Assembly: GCA_038110535.1 (NCBI GenBank)
Contig: JAYNJW010000004.1
Coordinates: forward strand, 22,152-86,151
Reading direction: 5' to 3'
Origin: Chordibacter sp038110535
GTDB taxonomy: Bacteria; Verrucomicrobiota; Verrucomicrobiia; Opitutales; Seribacteraceae
DNA: 64,000 nt
The translations under genes were made by a program, and so were the position numbers. Of this stretch, positions 8,481 to 17,208 are shown in pieces. The notes under the pieces are model-generated. The model had not been told where the DNA came from and did no database searches. It saw only the letters and a program-made list of their open reading frames with translations. How positions within the stretch are numbered: position 1 is the first letter of the stretch; every line of letters begins with the position of its first letter.

Positions 8481-9795
8481 TTCCTTGGCAGACAGATTTT
8501 CCTTGCTTCAGAATGGAATCCGGGGTGTCAGGACATTTGATAAAGTGGGTGTAGTACGTAGGGTTGTTGGATTGGTAATCGAATCAGAAGGTCCGGAGGC
8601 GTCTATTGGGCAAGTGTGTTCGATTCATTCAGAGAGAAACTCGGAAAAAATAGAAGCACAGGTAATTGGCTTTAGGGAAAATACGGTCTTACTCATGGCC
8701 CTAAGTAGCGTTCACCTTATTCATCCTGGCTGCAAAGTAATATCAAAAAGAAATTCGAATGAAGTACCTTATGGCACTGCTCTGCTGGGTAGAATAATTG
8801 ACGGAATGGGGAGGCCGGTCGACGACAAAGGACCGCTTGGTGCCCCAGTAAGAGATGGATTTTTTGCTGAACCGCCCAATCCTTTATCCCGTACGCGAAT
8901 CAAGACTCCGTTTACCACGGGTATCAAATCAATTGACAGTTTTGTGCCTATGGGCACAGGCCAGAGAATGGGAATTTTTGCTGGAAGTGGAGTGGGTAAA
9001 TCCATTTTACTTGGTATGATCGCTCGTGGTTCTGAGGCGGATGTCAATGTCATTTCGCTTGTTGGTGAACGGGGCAGGGAACTCCGTGAGTTCGTAGAGG
9101 GTGATCTAGGTGAAGAAGGTATGAAAAAATCCGTCGTGGTTGTTTCAACCTCTGATCAGCCCGCTCCGATGAGAATACGTGCATCCATTTTAGCTACTGC
9201 CATTGCGGAAGGATTTAGAAATGAAGGTCAGAAAGTTTTGTTGCTCATGGATTCACTCACCCGATTTGCCATGGCACAAAGAGAGATTGGTTTAGCTTCA
9301 GGGGAACCTCCCGCTTCCCGGGGCTATGTTCCATCCGTTTTCTCACTTTTACCGAAACTGCTCGAAAGAACCGGAACGAGCGAACTGGGTGCGATCACGG
9401 CAATCTACACGGTTTTGGTGGAGGGAGATGACATGAATGAACCAGTTGCCGATGCGGTTCGAGGTTTTTTAGATGGTCACATTGTGCTGTCGAGAAAGCT
9501 TGCCAATGCCAATCATTTTCCTGCAATCGATGTTCTCAGCAGCGTTAGCCGATTGGATCGTTCCGTTTGCAGTGAAGATGAAATTGATTTAATTTCAGAA
9601 GCAAGGGATTTACTTTCCCTGTACCATCAAAACGAAGACATGATCAATGTGGGTGCTTATGTCAAAAACAGTAATCCCAAAATCGACCGAGCGATTGAAA
9701 AATTTTCCGAAATCCAGAGCTTTCTGCGCCAAAAGTTTGATACATTGTCAGACCGGGAAGTCGCTTTCACTCAACTTACTTCTGTCCTTAAATGA
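8473..9795 (+). CDS. fliI: Flagellum-specific export ATPase FliI
   Basis: 440 residues, the usual length. The Walker A is AGSGVGKS (about residues 170-177) and the Walker B region is LLLMDSLTRFAMAQREIGLA. The following GEPPASRGYVPSVFSLLPKL is the hallmark of F1-beta-like type III ATPases. It energises or assists protein unfolding at the flagellar export gate with FliH and FliJ. Its ATG overlaps the fliH stop by 8 bases, and its stop overlaps fliJ as ATGA, indicating translational coupling. Confidence 0.97.
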   Translation: MVNSLADRFSLLQNGIRGVRTFDKVGVVRRVVGLVIESEGPEASIGQVCSIHSERNSEKIEAQVIGFRENTVLLMALSSVHLIHPGCKVISKRNSNEVPYGTALLGRIIDGMGRPVDDKGPLGAPVRDGFFAEPPNPLSRTRIKTPFTTGIKSIDSFVPMGTGQRMGIFAGSGVGKSILLGMIARGSEADVNVISLVGERGRELREFVEGDLGEEGMKKSVVVVSTSDQPAPMRIRASILATAIAEGFRNEGQKVLLLMDSLTRFAMAQREIGLASGEPPASRGYVPSVFSLLPKLLERTGTSELGAITAIYTVLVEGDDMNEPVADAVRGFLDGHIVLSRKLANANHFPAIDVLSSVSRLDRSVCSEDEIDLISEARDLLSLYHQNEDMINVGAYVKNSNPKIDRAIEKFSEIQSFLRQKFDTLSDREVAFTQLTSVLK

Positions 9796-10250
9796 GAACA
9801 TTTACCTTCAAATTAAAAGCACTTTTAAGGCTTAAAGAGACAAAGAGAGAACAGGCTCTGATCAAATTTGCCCATTCCATTAAAGAAGTGCAAAGATTAG
9901 AGGAAAATTTGTTATCTGCACAAAATCAGGTCGATTCAGTTTTGTGCATTTTACATGATCGTCAGCAGGGTGCTTTTAGAAGTGATCAGATAGAAGCCCT
10001 ACAATCGAGCTTGGATCTCGAACGCGAAAACCTTTCCCGCATTCAACATCTCTTAAGTGAGGCTAAGGAAATACAAAATTCCCGACGAAAAATTTTCATG
10101 GATCATGATTCTCAGTACAAAGCGGTTGATCGTTTGCAGGAAAAACAAAAAGAAGAACACTATATTAAAGAAAATAAAAAAGAACAACTGGAACTCGAAG
10201 ATGTGGTTGGTTCGAGATTCTTGTTTCAAAGAATAAATGGACAGGTCTAA
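9792..10250 (+). CDS. fliJ: Flagellar export protein FliJ
   Basis: 152 residues, almost wholly helical and charged, with the FliJ-type opening FKLKALLRLKETKREQALIK and a long coiled coil. FliJ links the FliI hexamer to FlhA and escorts chaperones. Sequence conservation in this family is low. The call rests on the coiled coil, the length and the ATGA overlap with fliI. Confidence 0.85.
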   Translation: MRTFTFKLKALLRLKETKREQALIKFAHSIKEVQRLEENLLSAQNQVDSVLCILHDRQQGAFRSDQIEALQSSLDLERENLSRIQHLLSEAKEIQNSRRKIFMDHDSQYKAVDRLQEKQKEEHYIKENKKEQLELEDVVGSRFLFQRINGQV

Positions 10251-10253
10251 GTT

Positions 10254-10895
10254 ATGAAATTTTCAGCATCAGTTATCGTTTTATTGGCAGTTTTGTTGTC
10301 CGTAGGCAGTGCCGGGTTAATGCTCTTTTTAAATTATGATGATCTGTTTAAACCCACCCCTGTGGTCAAAGCAGAGTTTACCAGTGTGGAATTTGATGCG
10401 GATGATACGAGTTATTCTCCAGCCGAGACTCATTCGATGAACCAGTTATCCAATGAACTTTCTTTGTTAAAGGATAAATTGTTGGAAAGAGAAAAAGATT
10501 TAGATGCCAGAGAATCAGCCTTATCGATGGATTTGGAATCACTCGAGAAACAGAAAAGAGAACTTAACCGTATTCAGGATGATCTGTCTGCTAAACTTGC
10601 TGAATTTGAATCACGAAAGGGCAAAGATTTAAGTGAAGAAAAGCTCAAAGAATATAAAGACACCGCTAAGCGTTGGGTGGAAATGGGGCCGGAAGTCGCT
10701 AGTGTAGAAATTCAGAATTGGCGTCAGAAGAGAAGGTTTGAAGAGGCGCTTAGTATTTTTGAAACACTCAAAGCCGAGGACAAAGCACCCATCATTGCTT
10801 TTATGCTCAACAGTGACCAAGATGATTTGATTGAATTAGCGGATGCACTTGCCATGAGGGATCGTGGATTATTGCCTAGTGTGAGCATGGAATAA
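10254..10895 (+). CDS. MotE/YlxF-like flagellar protein
   Basis: 213 residues: one N-terminal membrane helix (residues 5-25), a long coiled coil with many Glu/Lys/Leu (about 65-130), then a small helical C-domain (RRFEEALSIFETLKAEDKAP) resembling MgtE-N-like modules. This architecture and the place between fliJ and fliK match the MotE/YlxF family, which helps stabilise the motor or stator in other bacteria. Function here is inferred from layout only. Confidence 0.55.
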   Translation: MKFSASVIVLLAVLLSVGSAGLMLFLNYDDLFKPTPVVKAEFTSVEFDADDTSYSPAETHSMNQLSNELSLLKDKLLEREKDLDARESALSMDLESLEKQKRELNRIQDDLSAKLAEFESRKGKDLSEEKLKEYKDTAKRWVEMGPEVASVEIQNWRQKRRFEEALSIFETLKAEDKAPIIAFMLNSDQDDLIELADALAMRDRGLLPSVSME

Positions 10896-10905
10896 AATTT
10901 CTCAG

Positions 10906-11856
10906 GTGAGCGAACTTTCTTTCCATCCATCCTGGCAAGGTTCTACGAACCATCAGTCCATTGGTTCAGGAGGTTCATTTTGGTTGCCGCCGAAAATGCA
11001 ATTGGAAAGTTTTGCCAACAAACCTAAGGATTTTTCCAACTCATTAGCTGGTTCTAAAAATGAAAATTCCTCCTCTATGAGTAAGTCTGCCGGTTTGGCA
11101 AAAAATTCCCCCTTTCGATTTTTTGCTGAGCCAAGAGCCATCTCAAATCATGCAAGCGAGGACCGAAATCAAGCACAGACAAGGAATCCCAATGCTTTTA
11201 CCATTTCCTCAAGCTCCAAGCAGGCTTTAGGGGTTTCCTCTTTGCAATCCCAGGCAGAATTAATTGCCCGCCCTAATAATTTGCCAGGAGTTCTACCTAA
11301 CCCGATCGGAGGCCAAACGAGTTCTTTTGTTCCTTCTCAGGGCTGGATCGGTTCACCACCCAATCGTGCTGCAGAATTTAGAGAAAATAGAAAAGACTTG
11401 GATCGGGAAGAAAGCGATCTTTCTAATGGCACAGGAAATGCTCTTCGTTCTTTTTATAAGGATGAATCAGCATACTTTCAAATGGTGTCCGACACTGCCA
11501 ATGATCTTTTGTGGAAGCATAAGCAACCACTTTCCGAAGAGCAATTGGTCGAGGAAATTAAAGGATTTTTGTCTGATGCTCCCTTCCCCTGTTCACACCA
11601 AAATGGGGTCTTGCGTTTTGCCCTTTCACTCCAAAATGGGTCTTCGGTATCTGTGAGGATTGAGCAAATGAAGGAACACCTACAAGTTTGTTTTATTTCC
11701 GAGGATAAGCAAGTCCTTCAATCCTTATCGAAAAGTTTCAATTCCTCCATGGTCGAATCGCACCAAGGTCAACAACCCTTAGAAGTACATTTCTTCCGAT
11801 CTTATCAACATATGGATAATGTACTAACTTCAACCCCACATTCCTCTGATGATTGA
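10906..11856 (+). CDS. fliK: Probable hook-length control protein FliK
   Basis: 316 residues. The first two thirds are Ser/Asn/Pro-rich and low in predicted structure, as expected for the ruler part of FliK. The last about 110 residues form a compact domain (GVLRFALSLQNGSSVSVRIE) resembling the FliK C-terminal switch domain. FliK measures the hook and switches the export gate to filament-type substrates. It starts with GTG 11 bases after the previous stop and overlaps flgD by 8 bases. Similarity to FliK is weak, so position carries much of the call. Confidence 0.65.
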   Translation: MSELSFHPSWQGSTNHQSIGSGGSFWLPPKMQLESFANKPKDFSNSLAGSKNENSSSMSKSAGLAKNSPFRFFAEPRAISNHASEDRNQAQTRNPNAFTISSSSKQALGVSSLQSQAELIARPNNLPGVLPNPIGGQTSSFVPSQGWIGSPPNRAAEFRENRKDLDREESDLSNGTGNALRSFYKDESAYFQMVSDTANDLLWKHKQPLSEEQLVEEIKGFLSDAPFPCSHQNGVLRFALSLQNGSSVSVRIEQMKEHLQVCFISEDKQVLQSLSKSFNSSMVESHQGQQPLEVHFFRSYQHMDNVLTSTPHSSDD

Positions 11857-12286
11857 AGCACTCAGTAACTCTACCTTAATGGGGAATTCTCCTTCCCTCA
11901 CGGCCAAAGAAGCAGCAGAAAATAACAGCCAATTGAAAATGGAAGATTTCTTGCAGTTGTTGACTAGTCAGATAACAAACCAAGACCCACTCGAGCCGAT
12001 GAAGGATACTGAATTTATTTCTCAAATGGCCAATATAGCCTCGCTTGAGCAGATGCAGCAATTCACCCAAGGTTTTTCCAAGTTTGCGAATTCTCATGGC
12101 GAAATGCTCGCCCAATCTTACCTGGGTAACCATGTTTCCATAACATCTAATAACCGAGAGATTTCAGGAGTTGTGGAAGCAGTCGATAAATTGGATGATG
12201 GATCCATTCAGATAGTGGTTGATGGTCAGTCTTACGATCCCGCGGATGTCCGTAGGGTTGAGTTGCTCAAATCCAACCAAAAGTAG
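11849..12286 (+). CDS. flgD: Hook-capping protein FlgD (short form)
   Basis: 145 residues. The N-terminal capping signature is clear: MEDFLQLLTSQITNQDPLEP followed by KDTEFISQMANIASLEQMQQ. Only a short C-terminal part follows, so the Ig/tudor-like domains of the 220-230 residue enterobacterial form are missing. FlgD sits at the tip of the growing hook and guides FlgE assembly. The short form fits the short FlgE encoded next. Confidence 0.9.
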   Translation: MIEALSNSTLMGNSPSLTAKEAAENNSQLKMEDFLQLLTSQITNQDPLEPMKDTEFISQMANIASLEQMQQFTQGFSKFANSHGEMLAQSYLGNHVSITSNNREISGVVEAVDKLDDGSIQIVVDGQSYDPADVRRVELLKSNQK

Positions 12287-12292
12287 TGCCAA

Positions 12293-13147
12293 ATGATACC
12301 ATCCTTACAAAATGGAGTTTCTGCGCTAAAAAGCCTTTCGGAGGGCTTGCAAGTGCTCAGTAACAACATTGCCAATGTCAATTCCCTTGGATACAAGTCA
12401 GCCCGGGCTAATTATTCTGACAATTCCTACATCTATCAAAACAACCCTGGTTTTGCTCTCGATGGAGAGCCTAAAAATGATACCCGTAATTACGGATCAG
12501 GGGTGCATGTCGGTTCCCTTTCATCCAATTTCAACCAAGGGGTTATCGAAAACACCGGTTTAGACTTGGACTTCGCCATTGAGGGAGAGGCACTCCCGAA
12601 TGGAGGCGGTTTTTTTGAAGTGATCGATCCAAGCACGGGTGAAATATTCTACACCCGAGCGGGTGCTTTTGAATCGACCAACCAAGGATTGGTGGTCACT
12701 CGGGACCAGTACCGATATCAACTCAATAATGTAAACGGAGAGGCACTTGCCATCGGGCTTGAAGATGGTGAAGATCTATTGGCACGTAGAGTGGACGCCA
12801 ATGGCATGGTTAGCCTAATTGTGAGCAAAGATGGTCAGGACTCGATCCGGAATTCCGGCCAAATTAAGCTGGCTAATTTTAGTGCCCCTCAATACCTCCG
12901 GCGCATGGGGAATGGCTTTTATTCTAACGGGAGTGCAGGTGAAAATTTAGCTGGTTTGGTCGACAACGCGATTCCTGCCTCTGGATCCAATGGCAAAATC
13001 AAACAATACGCCCTTGAACTTTCTAATGTGGACTTAACAAATGAATTTGCCATGATGATCAGTCATCAACGATCTTTTCAGGCAGGTTCCCGAATAGTTA
13101 CTACCTCTGATTCTATTCTGAACGAAGCCATAAACCTTAAGCGCTAA
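12293..13147 (+). CDS. flgE: Flagellar hook protein FlgE (short form)
   Basis: 284 residues. The rod/hook N-terminal motif is LSNNIANVNSLGYKSARANY. The C-terminal SNVDLTNEFAMMISHQRSFQ is the usual D0 helix. The middle has a FlgE/F/G-like core (FFEVIDPSTGEIFYTRAGAF). Placement straight after flgD indicates the hook subunit rather than a rod protein. At 284 residues it is far shorter than enterobacterial FlgE (about 400) and nearer to Bacillus FlgE, so the hook should have little surface domain. Confidence 0.85.
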   Translation: MIPSLQNGVSALKSLSEGLQVLSNNIANVNSLGYKSARANYSDNSYIYQNNPGFALDGEPKNDTRNYGSGVHVGSLSSNFNQGVIENTGLDLDFAIEGEALPNGGGFFEVIDPSTGEIFYTRAGAFESTNQGLVVTRDQYRYQLNNVNGEALAIGLEDGEDLLARRVDANGMVSLIVSKDGQDSIRNSGQIKLANFSAPQYLRRMGNGFYSNGSAGENLAGLVDNAIPASGSNGKIKQYALELSNVDLTNEFAMMISHQRSFQAGSRIVTTSDSILNEAINLKR

Positions 13148-13166
13148 CCCTAAATTATTTCTCCGA

Positions 13167-13700
13167 ATGAGTGCAGATCAATTAGATGAATTACCCGCGA
13201 GTGAAGGAAGCAAGAAATCAGGTGGTGGAAATTTAGTCCCTGTCCTTATTGCGATTGTCCTTGCTCCGGCACTTACCGTGGCCGCAATGACATTTGTGAT
13301 CAAAATGAACAAGCCTGAACAGGTGATTAAGGATCAAATTATTGAAGGTGGGCAGCCTTTGGATATGGAACCTTCAGGAGAAGAGAAATTTTACGAGATC
13401 AAGCAACTCATCACTAATTTGGGTGGACCGATTAAGTCGCGATATATCAATTTGGAACTGCGGCTGGAAGGAATTGCGGGTGACTTTGAAAAAGTCTTGG
13501 AAATGAATGAGCATCGCATTCGAGACAAAGCCCTTTCCATCATGGGGGGGTACACTTATGAAGATGCCCAGCTTGATGGTTTTCAAGAACGAGTAAGAAT
13601 TGATCTCAAAAAAGCATTTTCACTGGTTTTACGGAAGTATCGTGATGGGGAAAGTGATTTGATACGCCAGATATACTTCACGCAATTTGTTGTTCAATAA
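13167..13700 (+). CDS. fliL: Flagellar basal-body-associated protein FliL
   Basis: 177 residues: a polar cytoplasmic N-terminus, one membrane helix (LVPVLIAIVLAPALTVAAMT), and a periplasmic FliL domain ending in IRQIYFTQFVVQ, the conserved C-terminal style. FliL forms rings around stator units and raises torque. It lies directly before fliM, the usual place. Confidence 0.88.
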   Translation: MSADQLDELPASEGSKKSGGGNLVPVLIAIVLAPALTVAAMTFVIKMNKPEQVIKDQIIEGGQPLDMEPSGEEKFYEIKQLITNLGGPIKSRYINLELRLEGIAGDFEKVLEMNEHRIRDKALSIMGGYTYEDAQLDGFQERVRIDLKKAFSLVLRKYRDGESDLIRQIYFTQFVVQ

Positions 13701-13717
13701 CAAGAGAATCCACATCC

Positions 13718-14737
13718 ATGGCTGATACTGATAATTTTGAGGATGAAAGCTTCGACCTTGATGAACTAAAGGAGGGTTCTTCGGGAGGAGATCTTGTCTT
13801 TTTGCACGACGGTACAAAATTACAGGGTTCTGCTAATCTCAAAATTAAAAAATACGATTTTACCAACCCCATCGTTTTGTCAGAATCAGACCTTGCGTTA
13901 TTGAAAACGAAATCCGAGCAGTTCGTGTATTACTTGGCGGGTCACTTATCCATGTTTTTACGTACTGAGTTTAACCTCGAGTTAGAGGATTTAAACGCCG
14001 ATCTTTACAAAAGTTTTATTTCCTCAATTAATTCGCCGTCCTGTGTTACCCTTTTTAAACTGCAGGAATTGAATGGCGTTGGTTTGCTCGATGTTAATTC
14101 CCATTTGTCCGCCACAGTTGTTGACCGCATTTTGGGAGGGCGTGGCTCTACCAACCCAGAGGAAAGAGGGTTGACCGATATCGAAAAAGCCCTCGTTGAA
14201 GATTTTAACCTTATCATTTTGGAGGAGTGGTGCAAACAGTGGAGTTCGATCAAAAAGCTCAATCCTGTTGTGATCGGTACCGAAACGACTGGTAAGTTTC
14301 TGCAGACATCTCCTCCCCACGCGATGATGCTAATTTTAAACATGGAAGCTTCCTTTGGGGATGTCTCCGGACCCTTGCGTGTAGCAGTTCCTTATTACAC
14401 CATGGAACCGGTTTTGAGTGGAATCCTATCGCAATCGAATATCCCGAGTAAATCCAAGACTTCCATCTCCCCAAAATGGCATGAGATTTACGATGAAATT
14501 CCTGTCGATATTTCAGTGGAATGGGATGCCTTCCAGCTTTCCGTTCGTGATCTTCTAAACTTAGAAGTAAACGATATCATTGAAATGAATCCTGAAATTG
14601 TATCGCAGACAAAAGTCAGGATTGAAGATCGTACATGTTTTGTCGGTGAAATCGGGTTAGAAGGTGATCAAGTAGCTTATCAAGTAAACGAATGTAAGAC
14701 AGAAGGACTCAACCTTATAGGAAAATCTCATGGATAG
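13718..14737 (+). CDS. fliM: Flagellar motor switch protein FliM
   Basis: 339 residues. The middle CheC-like domain has GGRGSTNPEERGLTDIEKAL, close to the family GGxG motif that contacts FliG. The C-terminal SpoA/FliN-like domain covers about the last 80 residues (VDISVEWDAFQLSVRDLLNL). The N-terminus is acidic (DEESFDLDELKEGSSG) and lacks a recognisable CheY-binding LSQxEIDALL motif, so the link to CheY may differ. Its stop overlaps fliN by 8 bases. Confidence 0.93.
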   Translation: MADTDNFEDESFDLDELKEGSSGGDLVFLHDGTKLQGSANLKIKKYDFTNPIVLSESDLALLKTKSEQFVYYLAGHLSMFLRTEFNLELEDLNADLYKSFISSINSPSCVTLFKLQELNGVGLLDVNSHLSATVVDRILGGRGSTNPEERGLTDIEKALVEDFNLIILEEWCKQWSSIKKLNPVVIGTETTGKFLQTSPPHAMMLILNMEASFGDVSGPLRVAVPYYTMEPVLSGILSQSNIPSKSKTSISPKWHEIYDEIPVDISVEWDAFQLSVRDLLNLEVNDIIEMNPEIVSQTKVRIEDRTCFVGEIGLEGDQVAYQVNECKTEGLNLIGKSHG

Positions 14738-14978
14738 TAAAAAAATGGATATCGTTATGGATGTGAAAGTCCAAGTCACGGTTCAGTTGGGTACGGCTCA
14801 ACTTCCAATGAAAGAAATTGTGGAATTAAGCCCAGGTTCTCAAATTCAATTAAAGCAGAACGCCAAAGACCCGGTGAGCCTATTGGTAAACGGCAAACTC
14901 ATCGCCCTTGGTGAGGTTGTGGTGATTGATGACAGGTTTGGTCTAAAGATCACTGAAATTGTAGATTCAATATCCTAA
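14730..14978 (+). CDS. fliN: Flagellar motor switch protein FliN
   Basis: 82 residues, a bare SpoA domain: VKVQVTVQLGTAQLPMKEIV, the ELSPGSQIQL turn, and a C-terminal VVIDDRFGLKITEI. The variable N-terminal extension of many FliN proteins is absent. FliN forms the base of the C-ring with FliM and binds FliH for export. It is translationally coupled to fliM by an 8-base overlap. Confidence 0.92.
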   Translation: MDSKKMDIVMDVKVQVTVQLGTAQLPMKEIVELSPGSQIQLKQNAKDPVSLLVNGKLIALGEVVVIDDRFGLKITEIVDSIS

Positions 14979-15045
14979 TTTCTTGGATTTTTAGATTTTC
15001 CTCGCTGTGGCTTAATCTACTTCCTTAATCCGGCAAAATGGTATC

Positions 15046-15354
15046 ATGGATCAACTCGAGGAATTGAGTCAAATTTTTCGAGTGTTGGGCTTTTTGGGTG
15101 TATTTGCCTGCTTGGCTTTCTTTCTCACCAAATTTCTCAACCAAAGGGATTTGGCTAAAAAAACAGCCAAAGGAAAAGGTGGAATTGTTTTGTGCGATAC
15201 CCGATCACTCGGAAATAAGCAATTTCTCGTAGTTGCAGAGTATGAAAAGGAGAAATTTCTGTTAGGTATAAGTTCAGGCAGTATAGAACTGCTGGCCAAG
15301 CTTAATCAATCGCCCATGCCCGTCAATTTACCTGTCCAGGAAACGGTTTCCTAA
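15046..15354 (+). CDS. fliO: Flagellar export protein FliO
   Basis: 102 residues: one N-terminal membrane helix (FRVLGFLGVFACLAFFLTKF) and a small cytoplasmic domain (VLCDTRSLGNKQFLVVAEYE) of the FliO type. FliO helps assemble the FliP-FliQ-FliR export gate. The 67 bp before it form the largest gap between fliM and flhF; I see no convincing promoter there. Confidence 0.85.
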   Translation: MDQLEELSQIFRVLGFLGVFACLAFFLTKFLNQRDLAKKTAKGKGGIVLCDTRSLGNKQFLVVAEYEKEKFLLGISSGSIELLAKLNQSPMPVNLPVQETVS

Positions 15355-15360
15355 TTGCAA

Positions 15361-16146
15361 ATGTTCAAACTTTTAGAAACTGGAAGAAGCCATCGGGTGT
15401 GCTGGCTGGTTTTTTGTTTTTCTTTCTTATTTTTCTGTAGTGTAGGAGATGCTCAAACGGTTGGAACAGGATCGCCTGGGCTAAGAATAGATGTAAGCGG
15501 AGCGAACGAAGAGGGAGATTTAGGGCTGGCCATACAATTGGTCATCGCGATGACAATCTTAACCCTTGGGCCCTCTGTAATTATGATGATGACTTGCTTT
15601 ACCCGCATCATCATTGTGCTCGGGTTTGTCCGAAATGCGATCGGAGTAAATGCGGCCCCATCCAGTCAGATTATTATTGGCCTAGGATTATTTTTAACTT
15701 TTTTCATTATGGGACCGGTTTGGAACAAAATCTATGATGATGCGGTTACACCATATATGGAAACAGCGATGAAATCTTCGGAGGCTTTAGAAGTTGCGAC
15801 TGCCTACATGAAAGATTTTATGATGAACCAAACTAGGCAAGAAGACGCTCAGTTCTTCTTGGAGATATCCAGGCAGGGAGCGATGACTCGGGATGAATTA
15901 CCGCTGAGCATAGTTGTGCCTTCTTTTATCCTGAGCGAGCTAAGAACTGCTTTTCAGATGGGATTTTTAATTTTTATCCCATTCATCGTGGTCGATTTTA
16001 TTGTGGCTTCCACGCTTATGTCCATGGGGATGATGATGATGCCTCCGGTGGTCATTTCGATGCCATTTAAACTTCTGCTTTTTGTCTTGGTTGATGGTTG
16101 GTATTTAATTGTCCAGTCGCTGGTTGAAAGTTTTAATGTCTCCTAA
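15361..16146 (+). CDS. fliP: Flagellar export gate protein FliP
   Basis: 261 residues. A cleavable signal-like N-terminus (CWLVFCFSFLFFCSVGDAQ) is followed by the core MTILTLGPSVIMMMTCFTRI and the conserved second half (DELPLSIVVPSFILSELRTA, FLIFIPFIVVDFIVAS). FliP forms the export pore with FliQ and FliR in the inner membrane. ATG 15361 is preferred; TTG 15355, two codons upstream, abuts the fliO stop. Confidence 0.96.
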   Translation: MFKLLETGRSHRVCWLVFCFSFLFFCSVGDAQTVGTGSPGLRIDVSGANEEGDLGLAIQLVIAMTILTLGPSVIMMMTCFTRIIIVLGFVRNAIGVNAAPSSQIIIGLGLFLTFFIMGPVWNKIYDDAVTPYMETAMKSSEALEVATAYMKDFMMNQTRQEDAQFFLEISRQGAMTRDELPLSIVVPSFILSELRTAFQMGFLIFIPFIVVDFIVASTLMSMGMMMMPPVVISMPFKLLLFVLVDGWYLIVQSLVESFNVS

Positions 16147-16161
16147 CGAAAGATAAGTCCT

Positions 16162-16431
16162 ATGACCATGGAGTTGGCCGTCGACCTGATGAGAAACTTG
16201 CTACAAACAGGATTGATTATCGCGATTCCCATTTTAGGTACTGCAACCGTTGTCGGTCTGCTAGTTAGTTTTATTCAGTCCATTACGAGCTTGCAGGAGC
16301 AAACCCTGACCTTTGTTCCCAAATTAATCTGTGTTTCTTTGGCCATCGTGTTGGCATCGAATTTTATTCTTAAAACGATGACCGACTTTTGCATTTCGAT
16401 GTTCAACCTGATTCCCACAATGGCTCAGTGA
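16162..16431 (+). CDS. fliQ: Flagellar export gate protein FliQ
   Basis: 89 residues with two membrane helices and the family motif GLLVSFIQSITSLQEQTLTF. FliQ wraps around the FliP/FliR gate. Its stop overlaps the fliR start as GTGA. Confidence 0.96.
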   Translation: MTMELAVDLMRNLLQTGLIIAIPILGTATVVGLLVSFIQSITSLQEQTLTFVPKLICVSLAIVLASNFILKTMTDFCISMFNLIPTMAQ

Positions 16432-17192
16432 CCATTGAGGCTGAACAAATTGTTGTTTGGGTCTTGGTTTTGCTCAGGACCGGGGCCTTTTTTATTGGGA
16501 TTCCTCTTTTTGCAGGTAGGCTCATACCGGTCAGAATCCGAATGGCGTTTGGTCTTATTTTGTCGCTATTGATAAGCCCTTTTGTGCCAGCGGACTTGGC
16601 CATTTCTTCCCATTATGTTGGAGCCATCCTGTTGTCGATGAATGAAATTTGCATCGGCTTGCTTCTGGCAATGATGGTACGCATGGTATTTTTTGCTGTG
16701 GAATTGGCAGGCTTTTTAATTTCTTACGAAATCGGGTTGATGGCCAGTAACAGCATCAATCCTCTTCTTGGATCTACCGATGCTACGCTGAGCAGTTTGT
16801 TTTATTACTTTAGTTTACTTATCTTTTTTATTGTCGGTATCCATCAGGAAGTGATCAAGGCGTTCACTTTGAGTTTTGAGATTCTGCCAATCGGAAGTTT
16901 TTTTCTGCAGGCTAATCCGATGGTTGAATATGTCAGAGAGGTTTCCAATGTATTTGTGTTGGGTGTATTAATGGCTGCTCCTTTTGTGGCACTCAATTTT
17001 ATTGTCAATGTTTCCTTTGCCGTACTCGGTAAAGCCGTACCGAAAATGAATGTTTTTATTACCAGTTTTGCAGTTCGTATATTGGCCGGGCTGGTTTTAT
17101 TGGTTTCATCGATTTTGTTATTTTCATCCTATGTGATTGAGCACAGTAGGAGATCGGTTCAGGTAATGCTCGATATTATTCAATCCGGATAG
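16428..17192 (+). CDS. fliR: Flagellar export gate protein FliR
   Basis: 254 residues with about six membrane helices and FliR-type stretches (RIRMAFGLILSLLISPF, FFAVELAGFLISYEIGLMAS). It completes the FliPQR pore. I chose GTG 16428, which overlaps the fliQ TGA as GTGA. The longer option from TTG 16389 would add a polar, non-FliR-like leader and a 43-base overlap. Confidence 0.94.
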   Translation: MTIEAEQIVVWVLVLLRTGAFFIGIPLFAGRLIPVRIRMAFGLILSLLISPFVPADLAISSHYVGAILLSMNEICIGLLLAMMVRMVFFAVELAGFLISYEIGLMASNSINPLLGSTDATLSSLFYYFSLLIFFIVGIHQEVIKAFTLSFEILPIGSFFLQANPMVEYVREVSNVFVLGVLMAAPFVALNFIVNVSFAVLGKAVPKMNVFITSFAVRILAGLVLLVSSILLFSSYVIEHSRRSVQVMLDIIQSG

Positions 17193-17208
17193 AATCTTCC
17201 TCCTGGTT

